Source of the DNA: an uncultured Bryobacterales bacterium
GTDB lineage: Bacteria > Acidobacteriota > Terriglobia > Bryobacterales > Bryobacteraceae
Length of the DNA stretch: 40,563 bases
Assembly (NCBI GenBank): GCA_937959285.1
Contig: CALGAR010000047.1
Location: 1 to 40,563 of the forward strand
Direction: 5' to 3'
Every line of letters starts with the position of its first letter. Position 1 is the first letter of the stretch. The notes under the pieces were generated by a model that saw only the letters and a program-made list of their open reading frames with translations, did no database searches and had not been told where the DNA came from. A program made the position numbers and the translations under genes. Below are positions 18,338 through 26,609 of this stretch, piece after piece.

Positions 18338-19927
18338 ATGGATCTCACTCGCCGTCAAGTGTTACGAAGCTCTCTGGCTGCCGCCGCGGCGCCCCGCCTG
18401 TGGGCTCAGCCTGGACCGCGGCCCGCTCGCATACTCCTCGATACGGAACGTAGCCGCGCCACCCTTGACCGCCGTCTCTTTGGATCGTTCCTGGAGCACC
18501 TTGGCCGCGCGATCTATGGCGGCATTTATGAACCGGGCTCGCGGCTCTCGGACGAACGGGGCTTCCGCAAGGATGTCTTGCAGGAGATCAAACAACTCGG
18601 TGTCCCGATTGTCCGCTATCCCGGAGGGAATTTCGTATCGGGCTACAACTGGCTTGATGGCGTCGGGCCGCGCGACAAGCGCCCTCGAGTCCTCGAACGC
18701 GCCTGGAACTCGATTGAGACAAACCAGTTCGGAACGAATGAATTCATTGAATGGTGCCGGGCGGTCGGTGCCGAGCCTCTGCTGGCCGCGAATCTTGGGA
18801 CAGGGACCCCCGAATCCGCCGCGGCGCTGGTGGAGTACTGCAACCTGGAGCGTGGAACGAAATGGTCCGACCTCCGGCGGCAGCACGGCTACGAGAAACC
18901 CCACAATGTTCGCTACTGGTGCCTCGGCAACGAGATGGACGGGCCGTGGCAGATCGGGCACATGACCGCGGTCGAGTACGGCCGGAAGGCGACCGACGCA
19001 GCCCGCCAGATGCGCATGGTGGACCGCTCACTGCAGTTGATCGCGTGTGGATCGAGCAATCCGGGAATGAGCACGTTCCTCGAGTGGGACCGCCAGGTGC
19101 TCGAAGAGTGCTACGGCGTAGTGGACGCGATCAGCCTCCACTGCTATTACAGCAACGCGGAGCAATCTGAGACGAAAGGCGAGGCGCAGCGTTATCTCGC
19201 ACTGAACCTGAACATGGAAAGCCAGATCGACCAGGTCGTCGCAGTGTGCGATTACGTACGAGGGCGTTTGAAATCCCCGAAAAAGCTCTGGCTTTCGTTC
19301 GACGAGTGGAACGTCTGGTATCGGGCGCGGGACGGCAACGGCAACCGGCAGGAGGCGCCACGGCTTCTGGAGGAACAGTACAACCTGGAAGACGCGCTGC
19401 TCGTCGGCGGTCTGCTCAACTCGCTGATGCGGCGTTCCGACCGAGTAAAGATCGCCTGCCTCGCTCAGCTGGTGAACGTCATCGCTCCCATCATGACCAG
19501 CCCGACGGGCATGTACCGGCAAACCATCTACTACCCGTATGCCTGGGCTCTGGCTCACGCCCGGGGAAACGTCCTGGATATCGTCGTCGACTCGGAGACG
19601 TACGAGCTTTCCGGGCGAAACACGACCGTTGTTCCTTACGTCGACGCGGTAGCGACGTTCGATGCCTCGTCGAAGTCCTGCTGCCTGTTCGCCCTGAATC
19701 GCGACCTTGCCCGAGAAAGGGAGGTAACCCTCCACTTCCGCGATGTCGCTCCACGCCGCGTTACCGGCTTCGAGACGCTGACAGGCAGGAACCTCAAGGC
19801 GGCCAACACGTTCGAGAATCCGCAGGCGGTGACGCCGCAGCGATTGGAGCCGCCGGCGCCGGGATCGACGATGCGCGTGAAGCTTCCCGCGCAATCGTAT
19901 AGTCTGCTGCGCCTGTCTATGGCTTAG
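18338..19927 (+). CDS. Tat-exported GH51 alpha-L-arabinofuranosidase
   Basis: 529 residues from the ATG at 18338; the open frame reaches back to 18200 inside the permease gene. The N-terminus is a Tat-like signal (TRRQVLRSSLAAAAAPRLWAQ). The enzyme releases terminal arabinofuranosyl residues from arabinoxylan, arabinan or pectin. The fold is clear: LFGSFLEHLGRAIYGGIYEP, RYPGGNFVSGYNW, the acid/base Glu in WCLGNEMDGPW, the His-rich HCYYS segment and the nucleophile in LSFDEWNVWY. The C-terminal beta-sandwich ends at SYSLLRLSMA. A twin-arginine export signal is less usual for GH51. It converges on serS six bases later. Confidence 0.92.
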   Translation: MDLTRRQVLRSSLAAAAAPRLWAQPGPRPARILLDTERSRATLDRRLFGSFLEHLGRAIYGGIYEPGSRLSDERGFRKDVLQEIKQLGVPIVRYPGGNFVSGYNWLDGVGPRDKRPRVLERAWNSIETNQFGTNEFIEWCRAVGAEPLLAANLGTGTPESAAALVEYCNLERGTKWSDLRRQHGYEKPHNVRYWCLGNEMDGPWQIGHMTAVEYGRKATDAARQMRMVDRSLQLIACGSSNPGMSTFLEWDRQVLEECYGVVDAISLHCYYSNAEQSETKGEAQRYLALNLNMESQIDQVVAVCDYVRGRLKSPKKLWLSFDEWNVWYRARDGNGNRQEAPRLLEEQYNLEDALLVGGLLNSLMRRSDRVKIACLAQLVNVIAPIMTSPTGMYRQTIYYPYAWALAHARGNVLDIVVDSETYELSGRNTTVVPYVDAVATFDASSKSCCLFALNRDLAREREVTLHFRDVAPRRVTGFETLTGRNLKAANTFENPQAVTPQRLEPPAPGSTMRVKLPAQSYSLLRLSMA

Positions 19928-19933
19928 TGCGAG

Positions 19934-21214
19934 CTAGACAAGCGCACCCTTCGGGTCGATGCGCTCCGCGTTCAGGTACGGGCGCAGCGCTTCGGGAATA
20001 ACGACGGAGCCGTCGGCCTGCTGGTAGTTCTCGATGATCGCCACCCAGGTCCGGCCTACGGCCAGCCCGCTCCCATTCAAAGTGTGAGCGTACTCGGGCT
20101 TCCCCTTCCCCGACCGCACGCGGATGGACGCGCGCCGCGCCTGGAAGGCCTCGAAGTTCGAGCAGGAAGAGATTTCACGGTAGTCGTTCTGGCTGGGCAG
20201 CCAGACCTCGAGATCGTATGTCTTGGCCGAGGAGAATCCCATGTCTCCAGTGCACAGCACTACCGTCCGGAACGGCAGGCCGAGCCTGATCAGGATGTCT
20301 TCGGCATCCGCGGTCAGCCGCTCGAGCTGTTCATAGCTCTGGTCCGCGCGAGTGAACTTGACCAGTTCCACCTTCTGGAACTGATGCTGGCGGATGATGC
20401 CCCTTACGTCCCGTCCGTAGGAGCCCGCCTCGCTCCGGAAGCACGGGGTATAGGCACAGAGGCTGATGGGCAGCGAATCCGCATCGAGCGTCTCATCGCG
20501 GTACAGGTTTGTCACCGGAACTTCGGCCGTGGGAGCAAGCCAGAAGTCGGTGTTCTCGCAACGGAAGAGATCCTGGGCAAACTTCGGAAGCTGCCCCGTG
20601 CCGAACAGGCTCGCCGAATTCACCAGGAATGGGGGAAGAACCTCGGTATACCCATGCTCGCGAGTATGAATGTCGAGCATGAAGTTGATCAGAGCGCGCT
20701 CAAGCTTCGCCCCGGCGCCCCAGTACACAGCGAACCGGGCCCCTGTCACCTTGGCGGCGCGGGGTAAATCAAGGATCTTCAGGTCGGCCCCGAGATCCCA
20801 GTGGGGCTTCGGCTCGAAGCTGAATTTCGGAGGCTCGCCCCACGTACGCACGACCACGTTGTCCTCCGAACCGCTCCCGGTAGGAACGGATTCGTGAGGA
20901 ACGTTAGGAATGCCGGCGAGCCAGGAGCGGAACTCCTCATCGAGCTGGCTGACCTGCGAATCCAGCGAGCTGATCCGCTCACCAATCTCCCGCACCTTCT
21001 GCTGGCGCTCTGTCGTATCGACGCCCTGCTTGCGGAGTTTGCTGATCTCCATGCTCTCCGCATTTCTCTGCGCCTTCAACGACTCGGCTTCAGTGAGGGC
21101 CGCGCGCCGCTTGGCATCCAGCGCGCGGAAATGATCCACATCGAGTTTGAACCCACGGGTCGCCAGCCGCTCGGCGATCGTTTCCAGATTCGCTCGAAAA
21201 TACGCTAGGTCGTA
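19934..21214 (-). CDS. serS: Seryl-tRNA synthetase
   Basis: About 426 residues from the TTG at 21214, which gives the usual N-terminus (YDLAYFRANLETIAERL) and has an AGGA site six bases upstream; a GTG at 21250 would overlap the citrate synthase gene. The N-terminal long-arm coiled coil covers about residues 25-105. Class II motif 2 is FRSEAGSYGRDVRGIIRQHQ, and motif 3 is in the LAVGRTWVAIIENYQQADG region. It charges tRNA(Ser) with serine. It lies directly downstream of the citrate synthase gene on the same strand. Confidence 0.95.
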   Translation of the reverse strand, partial: YDLAYFRANLETIAERLATRGFKLDVDHFRALDAKRRAALTEAESLKAQRNAESMEISKLRKQGVDTTERQQKVREIGERISSLDSQVSQLDEEFRSWLAGIPNVPHESVPTGSGSEDNVVVRTWGEPPKFSFEPKPHWDLGADLKILDLPRAAKVTGARFAVYWGAGAKLERALINFMLDIHTREHGYTEVLPPFLVNSASLFGTGQLPKFAQDLFRCENTDFWLAPTAEVPVTNLYRDETLDADSLPISLCAYTPCFRSEAGSYGRDVRGIIRQHQFQKVELVKFTRADQSYEQLERLTADAEDILIRLGLPFRTVVLCTGDMGFSSAKTYDLEVWLPSQNDYREISSCSNFEAFQARRASIRVRSGKGKPEYAHTLNGSGLAVGRTWVAIIENYQQADGSVVIPEALRPYLNAERIDPKGALV

Positions 21215-21225
21215 CAAGGCCGGTC

Positions 21226-22347
21226 CTATCTCTGCTCGAGCGGGATCCACTGACGCCCGACCGGAGCTCCTTTGTACTCCGCTCGTGGGCGAATCAGCCG
21301 GTTGTTTCGGTACTGTTCAAGAACGTGCGCGGTCCAACCGGACATCCGGCTCACAGCAAAGATAGGCGTAAAGATGTCGACCGGAATCCCCAGGGAATAA
21401 TACGTGGAAGCGGAGTAGAAGTCGACGTTCGCGTTCAGGCTCTTAAGCGTCTTCACCGTCTGCTCGATCTCTTTCGAGATTTCATAAAGCTTCAGATGGC
21501 CAGTCCGGCGGCCCAGCTCCTCAGAAAGGACCTTCAGATGCCGCGCCCTCGGATCGAGCGTGCGGTAAACGCGATGGCCGAAGCCCGGAATTTTGATCTT
21601 CTTATCCAGGCGGTCCCGAACAAGTTGCACAGCCTCGTCGGCATCCTTCACCTGCAACAGCAGCCGGATGACGTCTTCGTTGGCGCCGCCGTGCAGGGGA
21701 CCCTTGAGGGCGCCGATCGCGGAGGTGACGGCGGAATAGATATCGGACAACGTTGCCGCAGTCACGCGGGCTGCGAAAGTCGAAGCATTCAATTCATGGT
21801 CCGCGTGAAGGATCAAGGCGACGTCGAAGGCCCGCTCCATCACCTCGTCAGGCTTGCTGCCGTTGAGGGTATAGAGGAAATTCGCAGCGAAGCCGAGCTC
21901 GGGATCGCCTTCAACGACCGGCAGTCCCTTCCGGAGACGGTCATACGTCGTCACAATGGTCGCGGTCTGCGCCATCAGCCGGTGAGCCTTCAACAGGTTG
22001 GCTTCCGGCGTCATGTCCTTTACGTCGGGATCGTAAAGGGCCAGCATGGAGACAGCCGTCCGCAACACGTCCATCGGCGTCGCGTTCGGAACCGACTTCA
22101 AAAACTCCACTACACCGGAAGGCAGAGACCGGTACGAGACCAGCGTCTTCTTGAGCTGTTCCAGCTCCGCTTTGGCCGGCAGCCTGCCATGCCAGAGCAG
22201 ATAAATGACCTCCTCAAAGGTGGCGTTCTCCGCCAGTACGTTGATGTCGTAGCCGTAATAGCTAAGAACACCAGCCTCTCCGTCGATGAAACAGATCTCG
22301 GACTCGGCCGCGACCACACCTTCCAAACCTGCGGCTGTCAGTGACAT
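21226..22347 (-). CDS. Citrate synthase, short type
   Basis: 373 residues, the size of the dimeric short citrate synthases. It condenses oxaloacetate and acetyl-CoA at the entry of the citric acid cycle. The oxaloacetate-binding HADHELNAST, the catalytic His in PLHGGANEDV, PGFGHRVYRTLDPRA and the catalytic Asp in NVDFYSASTYYSLG are all present. Methylcitrate synthases share this layout, so a propionate role is not excluded; no prp genes are near. The ATG has an AAGG site six bases upstream. Confidence 0.93.
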   Translation of the reverse strand: MSLTAAGLEGVVAAESEICFIDGEAGVLSYYGYDINVLAENATFEEVIYLLWHGRLPAKAELEQLKKTLVSYRSLPSGVVEFLKSVPNATPMDVLRTAVSMLALYDPDVKDMTPEANLLKAHRLMAQTATIVTTYDRLRKGLPVVEGDPELGFAANFLYTLNGSKPDEVMERAFDVALILHADHELNASTFAARVTAATLSDIYSAVTSAIGALKGPLHGGANEDVIRLLLQVKDADEAVQLVRDRLDKKIKIPGFGHRVYRTLDPRARHLKVLSEELGRRTGHLKLYEISKEIEQTVKTLKSLNANVDFYSASTYYSLGIPVDIFTPIFAVSRMSGWTAHVLEQYRNNRLIRPRAEYKGAPVGRQWIPLEQR

Positions 22348-22659
22348 CTGACCTTTAACCTCTCTGTCGGTTTATTACCAGGAACGCGCCCGCTCGTTTC
22401 AAATGAAGCAACAGTGGCGTGACATTTCATTGTATGAATGAAGAAAACACAGCCGCAAGCTCAAAGCGAGCAATTCCTGGTTTCTCTTGTCATCATCGCC
22501 TCCTGTACGCCCCCAAAGCAAAGAGACACAGCACAGGCGGCGAGAGACCATCATACGCCAACAACGGCTCTGCGAGCCCCGGCAGGCAAAGCCTGGCCGG
22601 CGCTCCATTCATTCATACCGAAACCATTGTAGGCGAGAAATGTTTTCGTGCGCACGCGA
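22348..22659. other. Intergenic region with two adjacent hairpins
   Basis: 312 bases with no credible coding region. It must hold the citrate synthase promoter (minus strand) at its left part. Two hairpins lie together at 22566-22578 (GGCTC/GAGCC, loop TGC) and 22578-22599 (CCGGC-AGGC / GCCT-GGCCGG, loop AAA). They are about 60-90 bases downstream of the DUF192 stop on the minus strand, so they could end that transcript, although no T-run follows. No tRNA or riboswitch I recognise. Confidence 0.5.
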
Positions 22660-23115
22660 CTAGAAAACAATTGACTGCCCGACGCGTACTCCGTACTTCT
22701 CGGCCATGCCCGCCGCCAGTTCCAGCACGTATTGGGCAGTTCGGTTGCCTCCGTAGTGTGGACACTCGCTCGCCTTCGTCTTGCACGGAGGCACGTTTGC
22801 CGCCACTTCCACGACGGTGCGGTTCGAATCCATCCAGATGATGTCGAGAGGAATCCGCACCTGGTACATCCAGTAGGTGTAGGTGCCCGGAGTGTCGTGA
22901 ATAAACAGCATCCCCTGGTCGGGAGGCAGCGAGTCTCGGAACATCATGCCTCGTGCCAGATCGATCGGTAAAACGTTCACTTCCGCTGTGATCTTTTGTC
23001 CGTTCGGAAGCGTAACGATCCTCCGCTTCAACTGAGACGCGGGATGCGGCTCGTTGCGGCAGGAAACCGCAAGCACCAACAAGCAGAGGCAGAGGACAGT
23101 CGCGATCGGCCGCAT
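22660..23115 (-). CDS. DUF192-family lipoprotein
   Basis: 151 residues from the ATG at 23115. The N-terminus MRPIATVLCLCLLVLAVSC resembles a lipoprotein signal with a Cys right after the hydrophobic stretch. The DUF192 core includes IDLARGMMFRDSLPPDQGML, YWMYQVRIPLDIIWMD and a C-terminal VLELAAGMAEKYGVRVGQ. Members are small extracytoplasmic proteins of unknown reaction. The longer frame to 23172 would overlap the divergent gene at 23148, so the shorter start fits better; only 32 bases separate the two starts. Confidence 0.85.
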   Translation of the reverse strand: MRPIATVLCLCLLVLAVSCRNEPHPASQLKRRIVTLPNGQKITAEVNVLPIDLARGMMFRDSLPPDQGMLFIHDTPGTYTYWMYQVRIPLDIIWMDSNRTVVEVAANVPPCKTKASECPHYGGNRTAQYVLELAAGMAEKYGVRVGQSIVF

Positions 23116-23147
23116 GAAATAAAATAGTACACGCAATCCCGCTCCCA

Positions 23148-24053
23148 ATGGAGAGATCAACCGGCCGTTCATTCTGGCAGCGCGTTCGTCTGACGCTCGA
23201 CATGATCAAGTTCGAGCACTCGGTCTTCGCACTCCCGTTCGCGCTGACTGGAGCCCTTCTCGCCTGGCGCGAGACGGGGTTCGGAACGGAGGGCCTCTGG
23301 TGGCGCATCGGATGGATCATCGTAGCGATGGTCGGCGCCCGCTCAGCCGCGATGACCTTTAACCGGCTGCTTGACTCCGCCATCGACGGCCGGAACCCTC
23401 GAACGAGTTCCCGGCACTTACCCGCAGGTCTGCTGTCGCGAAGTTTTGCCTGGGGCTTCCTGGCGGTCTCTTCCGCCGTCTTCCTGCTTGCGGCGAAGAT
23501 GTTGAACCCGCTGTGTCTCCTTCTCTCGCCGGTTGCTCTTGCCATTGTTTTCTTCTACTCCTTCACGAAGCGCTTTACTGCCTTTTCCCATGTGGTGCTA
23601 GGCTTCGCCCTCGGCATCGCGCCTGCGGCGGCATGGATTGCGATGACGGGCTCTCTCGACGCGCGCATACTCTGGCTGACGGCCGCCGTAACCTTCTGGA
23701 CCGCGGGCTTCGACATCATCTATTCCTGCCAGGACTACGAGTTTGACCGGAAAGAAGGGCTTTTCAGCATTCCGAGCCGCATGGGCATCAGCCGGGCGTT
23801 ATGGGTTGCCCGCCTTTTTCACGTGTCGATGCTCGTCTGCCTCGCCGCCTTGATGGCAAGCTTTCGTCTTTCAGGTTTCAGCATTGCTGGCGTTGCGGTC
23901 GTCGCCGCATTGCTTCTCTATGAGCACCGGCTCGTGAAAGCCGATGATCTCTCACGCGTTAACGCCGCCTTCTTCACCGTGAACGGCTATGTGAGCGTGC
24001 TATTCTTTCTCTTTTGGGCAGCCGATATCTTTCTGTCACGCTCCGGGGCTTGA
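23148..24053 (+). CDS. mqnP: UbiA-family prenyltransferase, probable menaquinone-pathway MqnP
   Basis: 301 residues with about eight membrane helices. The first Asp-rich motif is in NRLLDSAIDGRNPRT and the second is CQDYEFDRKEGLFSIPSRMG, as in UbiA prenyltransferases. The family attaches a polyprenyl chain to an aromatic acceptor in the inner membrane. The next gene, three bases downstream, is mqnE of the futalosine route, which points to MqnP (prenylation of the dihydroxynaphthoate-type intermediate) rather than ubiquinone synthesis. The assignment to MqnP depends on this context. Confidence 0.82.
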   Translation: MERSTGRSFWQRVRLTLDMIKFEHSVFALPFALTGALLAWRETGFGTEGLWWRIGWIIVAMVGARSAAMTFNRLLDSAIDGRNPRTSSRHLPAGLLSRSFAWGFLAVSSAVFLLAAKMLNPLCLLLSPVALAIVFFYSFTKRFTAFSHVVLGFALGIAPAAAWIAMTGSLDARILWLTAAVTFWTAGFDIIYSCQDYEFDRKEGLFSIPSRMGISRALWVARLFHVSMLVCLAALMASFRLSGFSIAGVAVVAALLLYEHRLVKADDLSRVNAAFFTVNGYVSVLFFLFWAADIFLSRSGA

Positions 24054-24056
24054 TCT

Positions 24057-25175
24057 ATGCAGGTTGTGATTGAAGACGCGCGCTTAAAGCCGATTCTCGA
24101 CAAAGTAGTTGCCGGAGAGCGGCTTTCGTTCGAGGACGGCGTGACGCTGTACCGCAGCCCCGATATCCTCGCCGTCGGCTACATGGCGAACCTCGTGCGG
24201 GAACGGCTGCACGGAAACGTTACCTTCTTCAACGTCAACCGGCATATCAACCCCACCGACGTATGCGTCGCCTCCTGCCGGCTGTGCGCATTTGGCAAGA
24301 AGGCTCGTGATCCGAAAGCCTACACCATGTCTCACGAGCAGGTATGGGAAACGGCGGGCAGAGGATGGTCGGAGGCGGTCACCGAATTTCATATCGTTGG
24401 CGGACTCCACCCCGAACTGACGCTGGACTGGTACTGCGAGATGCTGCGCGGCCTGAAGGAGCGGTTTCCGCAGGTCCACTTGAAGGCGTTCACGATGGTC
24501 GAGATTGCCTACCTCGCGAAGCGCCACAAGATCAGTACACGTGAGACCCTCGAGCGTCTGCGCGACGCGGGCGTCGATTCCCTGCCCGGCGGTGGAGCCG
24601 AGATCTTCAGCGAGCGCGTCCGGCGCATCATTTGCGACCACAAGATCGACGGAGACCAGTGGCTGGAGGTGGCCCGCGAGGCCCATCAGCTTGGATTGAA
24701 GTCGAATTGCACGATGCTGTACGGGCACATTGAGACGGAGGAGGACCGCGTCGACCACCTCATCCGCCTTCGAGAGTTGCAGGATGAAACGCACGGGTTC
24801 GTAACCTTCATCCCGCTCGCTTTTCACCCTGCCAATACGCCGCTGGAGCATATCCCGCCGACAACCGGCTTTGCCGATATTCGAAACATCGCCGTTTCGC
24901 GGCTGCTCCTCGACAACATTCCGCACATCAAGGCTTATTGGGTCATGATGACGCCGCGGATTGCTCAAATCGCTCAGCGCTTCGGAGCTGACGATATCGA
25001 TGGGACAGTCGTGGAGGAAAAGATCTATCACGACGCGGGCGCCACAACCAGCCAGGGACTGCGCCGCAGTGAACTCCTGCACCTGATCCGGAAAGCGGGC
25101 CGCGAGCCCGTAGAGCGCGATACCCTCTATCGGCCTGTACGGCGTACAGAAACCACCTTCACCGTTCTGGTGTAA
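24057..25175 (+). CDS. mqnE: Aminofutalosine synthase (radical SAM)
   Basis: 372 residues. The radical SAM cluster is CVASCRLC (CxxxCxxC) around residue 72. Supporting segments are FHIVGGLHPELTLDWYCEML, DSLPGGGAEIFSERVR and LPL-type FIPLAFHPANTPLEH. MqnE joins 3-[(1-carboxyvinyl)oxy]benzoate with SAM to give 6-amino-6-deoxyfutalosine in the futalosine route to menaquinone. The length and the ending (GLRRSELLHLIRKAGREPVERDTLY) match the family and separate it from MqnC. It is coupled to the prenyltransferase gene. Confidence 0.93.
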   Translation: MQVVIEDARLKPILDKVVAGERLSFEDGVTLYRSPDILAVGYMANLVRERLHGNVTFFNVNRHINPTDVCVASCRLCAFGKKARDPKAYTMSHEQVWETAGRGWSEAVTEFHIVGGLHPELTLDWYCEMLRGLKERFPQVHLKAFTMVEIAYLAKRHKISTRETLERLRDAGVDSLPGGGAEIFSERVRRIICDHKIDGDQWLEVAREAHQLGLKSNCTMLYGHIETEEDRVDHLIRLRELQDETHGFVTFIPLAFHPANTPLEHIPPTTGFADIRNIAVSRLLLDNIPHIKAYWVMMTPRIAQIAQRFGADDIDGTVVEEKIYHDAGATTSQGLRRSELLHLIRKAGREPVERDTLYRPVRRTETTFTVLV

Positions 25176-25215
25176 GCCCGCGGCCCCGGCTCGCTGTTAC
25201 GAGCGTTCCTGCCGC

Positions 25216-25686
25216 TCATATCTCGAAGTTGAGCACCGGCTCAGCGCGCTGTTCTCTCTGTTCCTTCATCAGACGGAGGACGTCGGCAATGGTCGTCTTG
25301 TCCAGGATTCCCGCCGTCGCGTCGCGAATCTGGCGCATCACAATCCGAGTGCCGCAAACAGCGACGTCAGGACACGTCTCACACGGCCGGTAAGCGGTTT
25401 CACTGGCACACGGCAGAGGAGCCAGCGGACCATCGATCGAGCGAATTACTGAGCCGAGTGTGATCTCCTCAGGAGGCTTCCGCAACTGGTAGCCGCCGCC
25501 TCGCCCCTTCTTGCTGTCAACAATGCCCAGTCTCTTCAGATCGAGCAGAATGGCCTCCAGAAACTTAAGAGGAATCGACTCCTGCTCAGCGAGCGTGGCG
25601 ATCAGAACCGGTCCTTGGCCGTAAACCGCACCTAGGGCATACAGCGCTCGCAGGCTGTACTGCACCTTCCTTGAGATTGTTCGCAT
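25216..25686 (-). CDS. Rrf2-family transcriptional regulator
   Basis: About 156 residues from the ATG at 25686; the open frame reaches 25698. The N-terminal winged helix (RTISRKVQYSLRALYALG, LKFLEAILLDLKRLGIVDSK, RGGGYQLRKPPEEITLG) is typical of Rrf2. The C-terminal loop has four cysteines spaced C-x8-C-x2-C-x5-C, which may bind an iron-sulfur cluster or sense redox change. It is convergent with mqnE and divergent from the cyclophilin gene; its targets are not known. Confidence 0.88.
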   Translation of the reverse strand: MRTISRKVQYSLRALYALGAVYGQGPVLIATLAEQESIPLKFLEAILLDLKRLGIVDSKKGRGGGYQLRKPPEEITLGSVIRSIDGPLAPLPCASETAYRPCETCPDVAVCGTRIVMRQIRDATAGILDKTTIADVLRLMKEQREQRAEPVLNFEI

Positions 25687-25818
25687 GGCTGCATACACAG
25701 GTTACCAGTGTTGGTTCCTCCGGTGCAGGCCCTACTCGTAAGCGAATCATGCTGCGGGCAGCTGGGCAAAATTCAAGAACAACTTGAGAGATTTCCCAAC
25801 CTCCCTGGGGCGGTTCAG

Positions 25819-25824
25819 TATAAT
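25819..25824 (+). promoter_or_regulatory. TATAAT box close to the cyclophilin start
   Basis: A perfect TATAAT lies eight bases before the ATG at 25832. If used, transcription would begin at or next to the A of the start codon, giving a leaderless message. No good -35 box is seen at the usual distance, and there is no ribosome site before the ATG, which agrees with a leaderless start. Confidence 0.5.
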
Positions 25825-25831
25825 CTGCATC

Positions 25832-26527
25832 ATGCACCTTCGCCCCCTGTTCACTGTCCTCGCTCTGTCTCTGCTCGCTGCGGCAGGTTTAGGTGGTCAG
25901 ACAAGAACAACGGCCCCGGCCCAGCCAGCCAAGCCGGCACTTGAGCCAGGCCTGTACGCCACGATGGTTACCTCAAAAGGGCGAATCGTAATGAAGCTTT
26001 ACGAACAGGAGGCCCCGGTAACGGTAAAGAACTTCATCGACCTCGCGCTGGGACGAAAGTCCTGGGTCGATCCCAGAACCAATCGCCCAACCCGCAAGCC
26101 TCTGTACAACGGGCTTACCTTTCATCGCGTCATCAAAGGCTTCATGATCCAGGGCGGCGATCCGCTAGGCACTGGTGAAGGTGATGTCGAGACCATTCCG
26201 GATGAGTTCCATCCGACGCTCAAATTTGACGTTCCAGGCCGCCTCGCCATGGCGAATGCGGGTCCAAATACCGGAAGCTGCCAGTTCTTTATCACGGAAG
26301 TGCCCACACCGCATTTGAACGGAAGGCACACAATTTTTGGCCAGGTCGTGGAAGGACAGGAGGTGGTCAATGCAATTGCCAGCGTGCCCACCAATGCCGA
26401 GGATGCGCCGCTGACGCCTGTTCGCATCGTGAGCATCACGTTCCGGCGTATCGGGCCTGCGCCGGCGAATGACCCGTTGGGGCCGCCGCGGAGACCCGCG
26501 GCAAAGAAAATAGGGCCGGCGAAGTAA
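25832..26527 (+). CDS. Secreted cyclophilin-type peptidyl-prolyl isomerase
   Basis: 231 residues from the ATG at 25832. A signal peptide (LRPLFTVLALSLLAAAGLG) is followed by a short Pro/Ala linker and a cyclophilin domain. Visible motifs are YNGLTFHRVIKGFMIQGGD, the GRLAMANAGPNTGSCQFFIT core and LNGRHTIFGQVVEGQEVV. The family speeds proline cis-trans changes during folding in the periplasm. The C-terminal tail is Pro/Lys-rich. The upstream part of the open frame (from 25784) covers the promoter box and is unlikely to be coding. Confidence 0.92.
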   Translation: MHLRPLFTVLALSLLAAAGLGGQTRTTAPAQPAKPALEPGLYATMVTSKGRIVMKLYEQEAPVTVKNFIDLALGRKSWVDPRTNRPTRKPLYNGLTFHRVIKGFMIQGGDPLGTGEGDVETIPDEFHPTLKFDVPGRLAMANAGPNTGSCQFFITEVPTPHLNGRHTIFGQVVEGQEVVNAIASVPTNAEDAPLTPVRIVSITFRRIGPAPANDPLGPPRRPAAKKIGPAK

Positions 26528-26609
26528 TCCGCCAGCCCCCGTGAGGAAGTAAGGGTGGTTTCTATATTGGAGAAGCAATACCGGGCAGCAATTGCCTCTC
26601 CACCTGCTC

